Positions 1 to 7,250 of a stretch of 11,119 nt of DNA are shown in pieces. The stretch spans positions 1 to 11,119 of the forward strand of contig JAIPBB010000178.1 of assembly GCA_021739805.1 (NCBI GenBank), read 5' to 3'. The position numbers and the translations under genes were made by a program. The notes under the pieces were generated by a model. The model made no database searches, was not told the origin of the DNA, and saw only the letters and a list, made by a program, of their open reading frames with translations. Source of the stretch: Saprospiraceae bacterium (GTDB taxonomy: Bacteria; Bacteroidota; Bacteroidia; Bacteroidales; JAIPBB01). The first letter of the stretch is position 1. Every line of letters begins with the position of its first letter.

Positions 1-126
1 TCCTGTTTTTAAACGATAAATTATCGCTGCAACAACCTGATAATCTTTTACTTTTGTGTTTTTCAATGAGTTTCCAAATTTTAAATATGGACAAATCTCT
101 TTTTTATTATACTTTTGCTTAACAAC
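1..126 (-). mobile_element. IS5-type transposase, N-terminal fragment running off the left edge
   Basis: On the minus strand, 42 codons are open from base 126 down to base 1 with no stop. The translation ends in VVAAIIYRLKTG and contains EICPYLKFGNSL upstream. This resembles the N-terminal DUF4096-like region of IS5/IS4-type transposases, where a block such as 'I-L-P-x-L ... AIlYRLKTGcQWR' is typical. The rest of the gene would lie outside the window. No ATG exists in this frame: upstream the frame runs through a 13-base A tract (128-140) to a stop at 157-159. The nearby ATG at 126-128 is in another frame and stops after 15 codons. The fragment is therefore either a 5'-damaged copy, a frameshifted gene, or uses an unusual start. 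The family assignment rests on a short motif only. Confidence 0.55.
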
Positions 127-140
127 ATTTTTTTTTTTTT

Positions 141-190
141 GAAAGAATGATACAAATTATTGACTTTGAATATTATTGTATCATTCTTTC
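141..190. repeat. Perfect 15-bp inverted repeat (hairpin) next to a 13-base T tract
   Basis: Bases 141-155 (GAAAGAATGATACAA) are the exact reverse complement of 176-190, with a 20-base spacer. The plus-strand T tract at 128-140 lies directly before the left arm, and TTTT follows the right arm. It could be a weak terminator for plus-strand transcription, or part of the end of the insertion element suggested by the transposase fragment at 1-126. It is not a good minus-strand terminator because that strand continues into A's. The stretch 191-324 shows no gene or clear signal. Confidence 0.5.
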
Positions 191-324
191 TTTTCAACAT
201 TCAACTTTTGACAACTTCAATATATTTGTAGTCTAAATATTTATAAAGAACGAATTATTTGATGCAAAATTGATGTTTAATTATTAAAGTATTATTAACT
301 AAAAGTTAAACTTCTTATATATTT

Positions 325-357
325 TTTGTGCTACTCAAAAATATTTCGTTATTTTAG
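325..357 (+). promoter_or_regulatory. Possible Bacteroidota-type promoter for the first OmpA-family gene
   Basis: TTTG at 325-328 and TATTTTAG at 350-357 are separated by 21 bases. The known Bacteroidota consensus is TTTG at -33 and TAnnTTTG at -7, so the second box has one mismatch. Transcription would start near 364, giving a leader of about 30 bases before the ATG at 393. In such AT-rich DNA this match is suggestive only. Confidence 0.35.
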
Positions 358-392
358 CAAATATTTTTAAATTTTTAAAATCAATTTGAGCG

Positions 393-2888
393 ATGAAAAT
401 ATATAAGTCTTTAGTTTTCGTATTTATTTTAGTATTTTTCTTTTCAGTAAATGCCAATGCACAAAAGAATTACACAGCCGAGGCTGATGAAGCTTTTGAA
501 ATGAATCAATATTATGATGCTGTTTCAATGTATAAAAAAGCTTATTCTAAAGTGGGTCGAAACAAAGTTGAAAAGAAAAGAATTTTGTTTCAGATTGCTG
601 AGTGTTATAGATTAACCAACAATGTGAAAAAAGCAGAGGCAGCATATAAGCGTGTTATTAAAGCAAAATATCCTGACCCAATAGCTTTATTGTATTATGC
701 TGATGCAATGAAAATGCAGGAAAAGTATGATTTAGCAATAATAGAGTTTAAAAAGTATAAACAAAAAGTGCCGGATGACCCACGGGGGGAAATGGGAGTA
801 AAGTCATGCGAATTGGCTCAAACCTGGAAGGATAATCCTACAAGATATGAAGTTTTACCTGATAAAAGGATGAATTCACGAGAAGATGATTTTTCACCAA
901 CATATTCCGATAAAAAGTATTTAGCTATGGTTTTTACTTCTACACGTGATGATGCAGTTGGTGGTGGTACTGACCCAAATACCGGAATGAGTTTTTCTGA
1001 CATTTTCCAAGTGACTCAAGATAGAAAGATGAACTGGAGTGAACCACAACTTTTAGATGAAGAAATGATTAATTCAGAACATAACGAAGGTTCATGTACA
1101 TTTAATTATAAAGCCAATACAATTTATTTTACAAGATGTATTGCAGAGAAAAAACGAAAACTTGGATGTGAAATTTTTGTTGCAAGTAAAAGAGGTAGAG
1201 GCTGGGGTGAACCTGAGGTATTACCCTTAGCACCTGACAGTTTTACTGTTGGACATCCTGCTATATCAAAAGATGAAAAAGTACTTTATTTCGCATCTGA
1301 TATCGATGGTGGTTATGGTGGAAAAGATATTTGGGTGGCTAAACGTTCAAAGAAAACAAAACCATTCGGAAAACCAAAAAATCTTGGTTCAACCATAAAT
1401 ACTGCAGGTGATGAAATGTTCCCATATCTAAGAACCGATGACCATTTGTATTTCGCTTCTAATGGACACATTGGAATGGGTGGATTAGATATCTTTTTTT
1501 CAATTAAGGAAGGTGGGAAATGGGGTGAACCAATTAATATGCAATATCCTATGAATTCAGCCAGTGATGACTTTGGAATTTGTTTTAATCTTGATAAAAA
1601 ACAATTACAGAAGAGCCATGCTGATGAAATGGGATTTTTCACTACAAACAGAAAAGGCGGAAGAGGTGGAGATGATATTTGGTCTTTCCTTTTACCAGAG
1701 ATTGTTTTTACTTTACAAGGAATTGTAAAAGACGAAAACACACTTCAGTTGCTAAAAGATGTTAAAGTTACTATGGTTGGTTCTGATCAAACTCAACTTG
1801 AAACACGAACTGATAACTTAGGTTTTTATAGATTCAATAAAGAACAAATCTTAAAAAACACAACTTATTATCTTGAATTCCAGAAAAGTGGTTACTTTAA
1901 CAACAAAGGACAAGAAACTACTGTAGGAATATATAAATCTACTGACCTTGTACTTGATATGACACTTGTTCCTATCCCACCTGATCCAATTCCACTGCCT
2001 GAAATCAGATACAAACTTGCTAAATGGGATTTACAAGACCAATATAAGGACTCATTAAATGGGCTTATTAAAACCATGAATGATAATCCAACTATTGTTA
2101 TTGAACTTATGTCGCATACCGATGCAAGAGACACTGATGAAAAGAATGAAATCCTATCTTCAAACAGGGCTCGTTCAGTTGTTGATTATTTAATTGAAGA
2201 AGGCATTGCTGCCGATAGAATGGTTGCAAAGGGTTATGGCGAAACAAAACCACGAACACTTAAAAATGGATATACCTATAACTATGGAGAGTATAGTGGT
2301 GTATCTTTCCCCAAAGGAGTAACTTTAACAGAAGCTTACATTAATACTTTAAGATCAACCAAGGAAAAAGAAGCAGCTCACCAATTAAATCGTAGAACAG
2401 AATTCAGGATTATTAGAGATGATTACATCCCTCAGGGTACTAATGATACAATTTATAGTGTCGGAGGCGGAAATGTTCAGATTGCCATTAATCCAGAAGA
2501 TAATATTATTGACCTTATTTCCGGTGTCGGAGCAGATATCTTCGAAGTACCTTGTTACTTACTTGATAAGTCAATGGCCTTTGCTTATGAAAAAGATCTT
2601 GATACAATGAAAGTATCTTTGAATGTTATTAACGATTACCTTAAAGCTCATAAAATCGACAAAACCAGTTTTGTTGAAAAAGATAAAGCTTTTGAAGAAG
2701 ACGGAACTGTTATTCCAGGTTCAATTGTAGTTTTCAGAAAGATGGTTATTGGACCAAAAGAAGTTAGAAATATTCACGCTAAAGTTGTGAAAGACCTACC
2801 ATATCAACTTATTATGGGTGAAAAAGACTTAAATACTTTTGGGAATTTTTACTTCTACGAAGAAGAAGGAAAATTAGAATTTGAATAA
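393..2888 (+). CDS. PorE-like TPR / PD40 / CarboxypepD / OmpA-family envelope protein, paralogue 1
   Basis: An 831-residue exported protein expected to bind peptidoglycan in the periplasm. The first 23 residues form a Sec signal peptide ending in ANA; no lipobox cysteine is seen. TPR-like helices lie at about 27-142, and PD40-type propeller strands at about 165-430 (TIYFTRC, VLYFASD, DHLYFASNGHIGMGGLDIF, FFTTNRKGGRGGDDIW). A carboxypeptidase-regulatory-like domain covers about 438-525. An OmpA_C-type domain covers about 536-675, with SHTD (Asp577) and SSNRA (Arg592) at the peptidoglycan-binding positions. This domain order matches PorE of the type IX secretion system, but the link is by architecture only. 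Residues 717-831 form an extra tail that looks like a degenerate retropepsin-like domain. The start is set by the signal peptide. A strong terminator follows, and a close paralogue lies next downstream. Confidence 0.85.
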   Translation: MKIYKSLVFVFILVFFFSVNANAQKNYTAEADEAFEMNQYYDAVSMYKKAYSKVGRNKVEKKRILFQIAECYRLTNNVKKAEAAYKRVIKAKYPDPIALLYYADAMKMQEKYDLAIIEFKKYKQKVPDDPRGEMGVKSCELAQTWKDNPTRYEVLPDKRMNSREDDFSPTYSDKKYLAMVFTSTRDDAVGGGTDPNTGMSFSDIFQVTQDRKMNWSEPQLLDEEMINSEHNEGSCTFNYKANTIYFTRCIAEKKRKLGCEIFVASKRGRGWGEPEVLPLAPDSFTVGHPAISKDEKVLYFASDIDGGYGGKDIWVAKRSKKTKPFGKPKNLGSTINTAGDEMFPYLRTDDHLYFASNGHIGMGGLDIFFSIKEGGKWGEPINMQYPMNSASDDFGICFNLDKKQLQKSHADEMGFFTTNRKGGRGGDDIWSFLLPEIVFTLQGIVKDENTLQLLKDVKVTMVGSDQTQLETRTDNLGFYRFNKEQILKNTTYYLEFQKSGYFNNKGQETTVGIYKSTDLVLDMTLVPIPPDPIPLPEIRYKLAKWDLQDQYKDSLNGLIKTMNDNPTIVIELMSHTDARDTDEKNEILSSNRARSVVDYLIEEGIAADRMVAKGYGETKPRTLKNGYTYNYGEYSGVSFPKGVTLTEAYINTLRSTKEKEAAHQLNRRTEFRIIRDDYIPQGTNDTIYSVGGGNVQIAINPEDNIIDLISGVGADIFEVPCYLLDKSMAFAYEKDLDTMKVSLNVINDYLKAHKIDKTSFVEKDKAFEEDGTVIPGSIVVFRKMVIGPKEVRNIHAKVVKDLPYQLIMGEKDLNTFGNFYFYEEEGKLEFE

Positions 2889-2913
2889 AAACCTACATTC
2901 TTAAATATATATA

Positions 2914-2948
2914 AGCATCCTGAAATTTCAGGATGCTATTTTTTTTTT
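2914..2948 (+). terminator. Strong intrinsic terminator after the first OmpA-family gene
   Basis: Bases 2914-2937 form a perfect 24-base palindrome with arms AGCATCCTGAAA and TTTCAGGATGCT. One A separates it from an unbroken run of ten T's (2939-2948). It lies 25 bases after the stop codon. It implies that the two tandem paralogues are transcribed separately rather than as one message. Confidence 0.9.
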
Positions 2949-3089
2949 CCTGATATTTTATTGTTTTTGATGCCTTTCCTAAAATAAATTCATTTTATAC
3001 CAAAGCATATTTGTGAAATATTAGTCTATTGTTTTGAAAGAATTGATAAAAGCAATTAATGTATTTCTAATTTTTAAAATTATAAGCAA

Positions 3090-5570
3090 ATGAAAACAAA
3101 TAAGTTATTAGGTTTAGTCTTGATTTCAATAATCATTTTCTCAACATCTACAACTGCACAAAAGGCTTACACTGCCGAAGCTGATCAGGCTTTTAAAATG
3201 AATCAATATTATGAAGCTGTAACAATGTATAAAAAGGCTTATGCCAATATACATGGGAATCCTGTTGAGAAGAAAAGAGTTTTATTCCAAATTGCAGAAT
3301 GTAATAGATTAACCAATAATGTGAAAAAAGCAGAGGCTGTTTACAGACGTGTTATTTTGGCTAACTATCCTGACCCAATTGCTGTTTTATATTATGCTGA
3401 TGCTTTAAAAATGCAGGAAAAGTATGATTTAGCTAAAAGAGAATATGAAAAATATAAACAAAAAGTGCCAGATGACCCTCGTGGCGATTTAGGCATTAAA
3501 TCATGCGAACTGGCTCAAACATGGATAGATAATCCAAGACGATATCAGGTTAAACCAATTAAAAAAATAAATTCAAGTGCAGATGATTTCTCGCCAAGCT
3601 ATGTTGATAAAAATTATAAAGAAATGGTATTTACATCAACTCGTGAGGATGCTATTGGCAGCGACCAAGACCAAGTTAACGGGATGAGTTTTTCAGATAT
3701 TTTTCAAGTTAGTCAGGATGTTAAACAGAATTGGAGTACTCCCCAGTTATTTGAAAAGGAATCTATTAATTCAGAGTATAATGAAGGTACGGCAACATTT
3801 AATAGCAAAGCCAATACAATTTATTTTACCCGATGTATTGTAAAGAAAAATCAAAAACTTGGATGCGGAATTTATAAATCAAATAAACAAGGTCGTAATT
3901 GGGCGGAATCTGAGTTGTTACCATTAGCATCTGATAGTTTCACTATCGGGCATCCGGCAATTTCGAAAGATGAAAAAACAATTTATTTTGCTTCTGATAT
4001 TCCGGGAGGTTATGGTGGAAAAGATATTTGGGTTGCAAAACGTTCGAAAAAGACGAAAGCATTTGGAGCTCCGAAAAACTTAGGACCAATTATTAATACT
4101 TCGGGTGACGAAATGTTTCCTTATTTAAAAACCGACAATTCTTTATATTTTTCTTCTAACGGACATCTTGGAATGGGTGGTTTGGATATTTTCGTTTCTA
4201 ATAAAGAAGAAGGGAAATGGTCTGAACCTGTCAATTTGCAATATCCACTAAATTCGTCAAGTGATGACTTTGGAATTTGTTTTAATCTTCACCAAAAGCA
4301 ATTGAAAAAAGAGCATGCCGATGAAATGGGATTTTTCACTACAAACAGAAAAGGAGGTAGAGGAGGAGATGATATTTGGTCTTTTCTCCTGCCTGAGATA
4401 GTTTTCACATTGCAAGGAACAGTTAAGGATGAAAATACTCTTCAGCTTCTTAAGGATGTTAAAGTAACTCTTTCAGGTTCCGATAAAACTTATCTCGAAA
4501 CGATGACCGATGAAAAAGGCAATTATCATTTTAATAAGGAACAAATATTGAAGAACACAACTTATACTCTAAATTTTACTAAAAAGGAGTTTTTTGAAAA
4601 TAAAGCTAAAGAAACCACTATTGGAATATTTGATAGTAAAGACCTGATTTTAAATATAAACCTTACTCCATTACCAATAAATCCAAATCCCCTACCTGAA
4701 ATCCAATATGATTTAGACTCATTTGTCTTAAAGGCGGAATCCAAAGATTCTCTTAATGGACTATTTAATATGCTATCGGAAAATTCAAGACTTGTAATTG
4801 AATTAATGTCGCATACTGATTCCAGAGGTTCACATGAAAAGAATGATTTATTATCTCAAAATCGGGCAAAATCAGTAGTTGATTATTTAGTAACTAAAGG
4901 AATTTCCGCTGATAGGATGATTCCCAAAGGTTATGGTAAAAGAAAAGCACGAAAGCTTGAGCATGATTATACCTTTACTACAGGTGATTATAAGGGCATT
5001 TCATTTCCAAAAGGAGTTACCTTGTCAGATGATTACATCAATTCATTAAAAACATATAAAGAAAAAGAAGCAGCTCATCAATTAAATCGTAGAACTGAAT
5101 TCAGGATTCTTAGGGATGATTATGTTCCAAAAGCTTCTAATGATACTATTAATTCTGCAAAAATTCAGATTGAAGTAAATCCGGAAGATAATATAATTGA
5201 GCTATTATCAGAAGGTGATGATTTGCTTGTTCCATGCTATTTGCTGGATAAAACAATGTCCTTTAAATTTGAAAGGGAAATTGACACCATGCAAGTCTCA
5301 ATTGAAGTAATAAATGATTTTCTTAAAGTTCATAAAATCGATAAAACAAGTTTTGTAAAAAAAGAAATTGCATTTGAAGATGATGGTACTGTAAAAGAAG
5401 GTTCTGTACTTGTTTTTAGAAAAATGCTAATTGGATCTAAAGAAGTTGAAAATATTTATGCAAAAGTTGTTAAAGATTTACCATTTCGTATTATTATGGG
5501 AGAAGATGATTTAAATCGTTTTGGTAACTTTTATATCTACGAAGATGAAGGAAAATTGGAATTTGAATAA
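3090..5570 (+). CDS. PorE-like TPR / PD40 / CarboxypepD / OmpA-family envelope protein, paralogue 2
   Basis: An 826-residue tandem paralogue of the preceding protein. It aligns without gaps over the first 690 or so residues, and by eye about 70-75% of residues are identical. The signal peptide covers about residues 1-23 (ending TTA before QKAY) and again lacks a lipobox. TPR-like helices, PD40-type propeller, CarboxypepD-type domain (about 438-525) and OmpA-like domain (about 536-675, with SHTDSRG and SQNRA) follow in the same order. The C-terminal 115 residues (712-826) repeat the retropepsin-like tail, with Glu728-Arg-Glu where Asp-Thr-Gly is expected. A poor promoter match lies at 3010-3036 (TTTG, then TTGTTTTG); with the terminator upstream, independent expression is likely. 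No T-rich hairpin follows the gene. A subunit of an envelope or secretion complex is a reasonable guess, not shown. Confidence 0.85.
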   Translation: MKTNKLLGLVLISIIIFSTSTTAQKAYTAEADQAFKMNQYYEAVTMYKKAYANIHGNPVEKKRVLFQIAECNRLTNNVKKAEAVYRRVILANYPDPIAVLYYADALKMQEKYDLAKREYEKYKQKVPDDPRGDLGIKSCELAQTWIDNPRRYQVKPIKKINSSADDFSPSYVDKNYKEMVFTSTREDAIGSDQDQVNGMSFSDIFQVSQDVKQNWSTPQLFEKESINSEYNEGTATFNSKANTIYFTRCIVKKNQKLGCGIYKSNKQGRNWAESELLPLASDSFTIGHPAISKDEKTIYFASDIPGGYGGKDIWVAKRSKKTKAFGAPKNLGPIINTSGDEMFPYLKTDNSLYFSSNGHLGMGGLDIFVSNKEEGKWSEPVNLQYPLNSSSDDFGICFNLHQKQLKKEHADEMGFFTTNRKGGRGGDDIWSFLLPEIVFTLQGTVKDENTLQLLKDVKVTLSGSDKTYLETMTDEKGNYHFNKEQILKNTTYTLNFTKKEFFENKAKETTIGIFDSKDLILNINLTPLPINPNPLPEIQYDLDSFVLKAESKDSLNGLFNMLSENSRLVIELMSHTDSRGSHEKNDLLSQNRAKSVVDYLVTKGISADRMIPKGYGKRKARKLEHDYTFTTGDYKGISFPKGVTLSDDYINSLKTYKEKEAAHQLNRRTEFRILRDDYVPKASNDTINSAKIQIEVNPEDNIIELLSEGDDLLVPCYLLDKTMSFKFEREIDTMQVSIEVINDFLKVHKIDKTSFVKKEIAFEDDGTVKEGSVLVFRKMLIGSKEVENIYAKVVKDLPFRIIMGEDDLNRFGNFYIYEDEGKLEFE

Positions 5571-5595
5571 AATTTTAATTCCTAAATATCTAACA

Positions 5596-5676
5596 GTCAC
5601 GGGGTGAATAAATAAACCAACAGAATTTCATCTATCAATCTTAACTTTTAAAAACTTAAATCATTCACCCTGTGAC
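5596..5676. repeat. 81-bp element bounded by 14-bp imperfect inverted repeats
   Basis: GTCACGGGGTGAAT (5596-5609) and ATTCACCCTGTGAC (5663-5676) are reverse complements with one mismatch, 53 bases apart. It lies 25 bases after the stop of the second OmpA-family gene. No T tract follows, so an intrinsic terminator is unlikely. The right arm contains ACCCTGTGA, also the first nine bases of the 67-bp repeat found at 5858-5924, 10728-10794 and 10805-10871, so a related small element is possible. Confidence 0.6.
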
Positions 5677-5690
5677 TTACAAATAAAAAT

Positions 5691-5714
5691 GATGGAAAGC
5701 TGGAATTTGAATAA
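5691..5714 (+). pseudogene. Possible remnant of a third OmpA-family paralogue (3' end only)
   Basis: Eight codons read D-G-K-L-E-F-E-stop, the same ending as both upstream paralogues (EGKLEFE-stop). From GGAAA through the bases after the stop, about 20 of 22 nucleotides match the end of the second paralogue. An in-frame stop (5673-5675) lies just upstream, so nothing larger is coded. It may be what is left of a deleted third tandem copy, or a small duplication of the gene end. The match is short, so chance is not excluded. Confidence 0.35.
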
Positions 5715-5769
5715 ACTTAATAGAAAGCTGATTTCACTGACAAAACAGATATGCGCAGATAAAAAGCTT

Positions 5770-5836
5770 GACACGAATTACACGAATTGACACAAATTGC
5801 CATTAAACAGTAATCAGTAAATAGTAATAAGTAAGC
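5770..5836. repeat. Short degenerate direct repeats in the OmpA-purM spacer
   Basis: Two simple arrays sit side by side. At 5770-5798 there are three copies of a 9-10 base unit (GACACGAATT, ACACGAATT, GACACAAATT). At 5809-5836 there are four 7-base units of the form AGTAANN (AGTAATC, AGTAAAT, AGTAATA, AGTAAGC). No gene or promoter is evident here; they look like slippage-derived intergenic repeats. Confidence 0.6.
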
Positions 5837-5857
5837 ATTTAGCCATTGAACAATTTA

Positions 5858-5924
5858 ACCCTGATGGAATAGTTTCACTTCGTTTCACATTCCATCCATA
5901 CGGATTTGCTTTGCTTCACAGGGT
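5858..5924 (-). repeat. 67-bp dispersed repeat, copy A (inverted relative to B and C)
   Basis: The reverse complement of this stretch matches 10728-10794 and 10805-10871 with three mismatches each; all copies are exactly 67 bases. The element starts with ACCCTG and ends with CAGGGT, so its ends are inverted repeats. Inside, GATGGAAT (5863-5870) and ATTCCATC (5889-5896) form a perfect 8-bp stem, and GTGAAAC occurs twice. It has no coding capacity and is flanked by 8-bp AACAATTG-type repeats on both sides. It resembles a REP-like or MITE-like intergenic element; no transposase is linked to it. Confidence 0.85.
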
Positions 5925-5925
5925 A

Positions 5926-5957
5926 AACAATTGAACAATTTAACAATTGAACAATTG
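5926..5957. repeat. 8-bp tandem array (AACAATTG, four units) beside 67-bp copy A
   Basis: Four head-to-tail units AACAATTG, AACAATTT, AACAATTG, AACAATTG. A single further unit (AACAATTT, 5849-5856) lies on the other side of the 67-bp element. On the reverse strand the unit reads YRATTGTT-like, the same as the array at 10695-10726 next to copy B. The third unit supplies the TTG that acts as the likely -33 box of the purM-like gene. Confidence 0.8.
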
Positions 5958-5976
5958 AACCTTTTATGTATCTTTG
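5947..5976 (+). promoter_or_regulatory. Promoter of the purM-like gene (TTG, 19 bases, TATCTTTG)
   Basis: TATCTTTG at 5969-5976 is a perfect match to the Bacteroidota -7 consensus TAnnTTTG, and TTG at 5947-5949 lies 19 bases upstream. Transcription would begin within a few bases of the ATG at 5984, so the message may be leaderless or nearly so. An in-frame ATG at 5966 overlaps the -7 box and so cannot be the start of a transcript made from this promoter. Confidence 0.7.
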
Positions 5977-5983
5977 CAAATTC

Positions 5984-7153
5984 ATGGCAACTGATTTAAA
6001 ATATAATTTAAGAGGAGTCTCAGCATCAAAGGATGATGTTCACAATGCTATCAAAGACATTGATAAAGGACTTTTTCCATCAGCCTTTTGCAAAATTATT
6101 CCTGATTATCTTGGAGGTGATTCCAAGATGTGTAATATTATGCATGCCGATGGAGCAGGAACAAAATCTTCTCTTGCTTATATTTACTGGAAAGAAACCG
6201 GTGATATTTCAGTTTGGAAAGGAATTGCCCAGGATGCAATTGTTATGAATATTGATGACCTTTTATGTGTTGGAGCTACTGAAAATATTCTTTTATCATC
6301 AACAATAGGAAGAAATAAAAACCTTATTCCGGGTGAAGTTATTTCAGCAATTATTAGCGGAACAGAAGAATTTCTCCAGGAATTAAGAGAAATGGGAATT
6401 GGCATTTATTCTACAGGTGGTGAAACTGCTGATGTGGGTGATTTGGTTCGTACTATTATTGTTGATTCAACAGTGATTGCACGAATGAACCGAAAGGATG
6501 TCATTTCAAATCACAATATTCAACATGGGGATGTGATAGTTGGCTTATCTTCTTTTGGCCAGGCTTCTTATGAAAAGGAATATAATGGAGGAATGGGCAG
6601 CAATGGATTGACTTCGGCTCGTCACGATGTTTTTAATAAAATTTTCGCTTCAAAATATCCTGAAAGTTTTGATGGAGATATTCCACAAGATTTGGTTTAT
6701 TCAGGTAAAATGAACTTAACTGATAAAACTGAAGTTGAAGGAGTTAATGCAGGAAAACTTGTTTTATCTCCCACCAGAACTTATGCTCCAATTATTAAAT
6801 TAATTCTTGAAAACTTCAGGTCTGAAATTCATGGAATGGTTCATTGCAGCGGTGGTGCACAAACAAAAGTTTTAAATTTCGTAGAGAATTTACATATTGT
6901 AAAAAATAATCTTTTCGAAATTCCGCCTTTGTTTAAGCTAATTCAGGAACAATCCGGAACAGATTGGAAAGAAATGTATAAGGTTTTTAATATGGGTCAT
7001 CGAATGGAAATTTATGTGCCTGAAAAAATAGCAGAAGCAATAATTCAGATTTCTAAAGAGTTTAATGTTGAAGCCAAAATTATTGGCTATTGTGAAAAAA
7101 ATACAGCTAAATCTTTAACTATTAAATCCGATTTTGGAGAGTTTTTCTATTAG
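5984..7153 (+). CDS. purM: Phosphoribosylformylglycinamidine cyclo-ligase (AIR synthase), Bacteroidota type
   Basis: Predicted cytoplasmic enzyme of purine synthesis that closes the imidazole ring of FGAM with ATP to give AIR. The 389-residue protein shows PurM/AIRS landmarks in order: DGAGTK at 56-61, MNIDD at 88-92, GGETAD at 145-150, GGMGSNGLT near 202-210, SPTRTY at 262-267, HCSGGAQTK at 287-295 and FNMGHR at 335-340. It is longer than the roughly 345-residue enterobacterial PurM, with extra sequence around 190-260, as I recall for Bacteroidota versions. The start at 5984 (MATDLK) is preferred over the in-frame ATG at 5966, which sits in the promoter. It precedes prfA and pyrF, a gene order seen in Bacteroidota. 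A divergent AIRS-superfamily paralogue with another substrate is the alternative. Confidence 0.85.
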   Translation: MATDLKYNLRGVSASKDDVHNAIKDIDKGLFPSAFCKIIPDYLGGDSKMCNIMHADGAGTKSSLAYIYWKETGDISVWKGIAQDAIVMNIDDLLCVGATENILLSSTIGRNKNLIPGEVISAIISGTEEFLQELREMGIGIYSTGGETADVGDLVRTIIVDSTVIARMNRKDVISNHNIQHGDVIVGLSSFGQASYEKEYNGGMGSNGLTSARHDVFNKIFASKYPESFDGDIPQDLVYSGKMNLTDKTEVEGVNAGKLVLSPTRTYAPIIKLILENFRSEIHGMVHCSGGAQTKVLNFVENLHIVKNNLFEIPPLFKLIQEQSGTDWKEMYKVFNMGHRMEIYVPEKIAEAIIQISKEFNVEAKIIGYCEKNTAKSLTIKSDFGEFFY

Positions 7154-7250
7154 CTTTCTTGAATATATCCTGATGTTTTAATTCGTTCTAATTGAAATAT
7201 CAAACTTACAGCTCAATTCTTATAATAATTTACAAACTCATTTTTTATAT

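Noticed and set aside
393..461. Lipoprotein signal in the first OmpA-family protein, as in PorE of Porphyromonas
   Set aside because: No cysteine follows the hydrophobic segment; the ANA-Q site fits ordinary signal peptidase I cleavage. The second paralogue also lacks a lipobox.
1313..1741. Minus-strand frame of 142 codons inside the first OmpA-family gene
   Set aside because: It is fully antisense to a well-supported gene with clear domain matches, has no family similarity, and looks like a shadow of that gene's codon use.
5966..5983. Upstream ATG start of the purM-like gene
   Set aside because: It overlaps a perfect TAnnTTTG promoter box; the added MYLCKF is not typical of the family, whereas MATDLK is a normal N-terminus.
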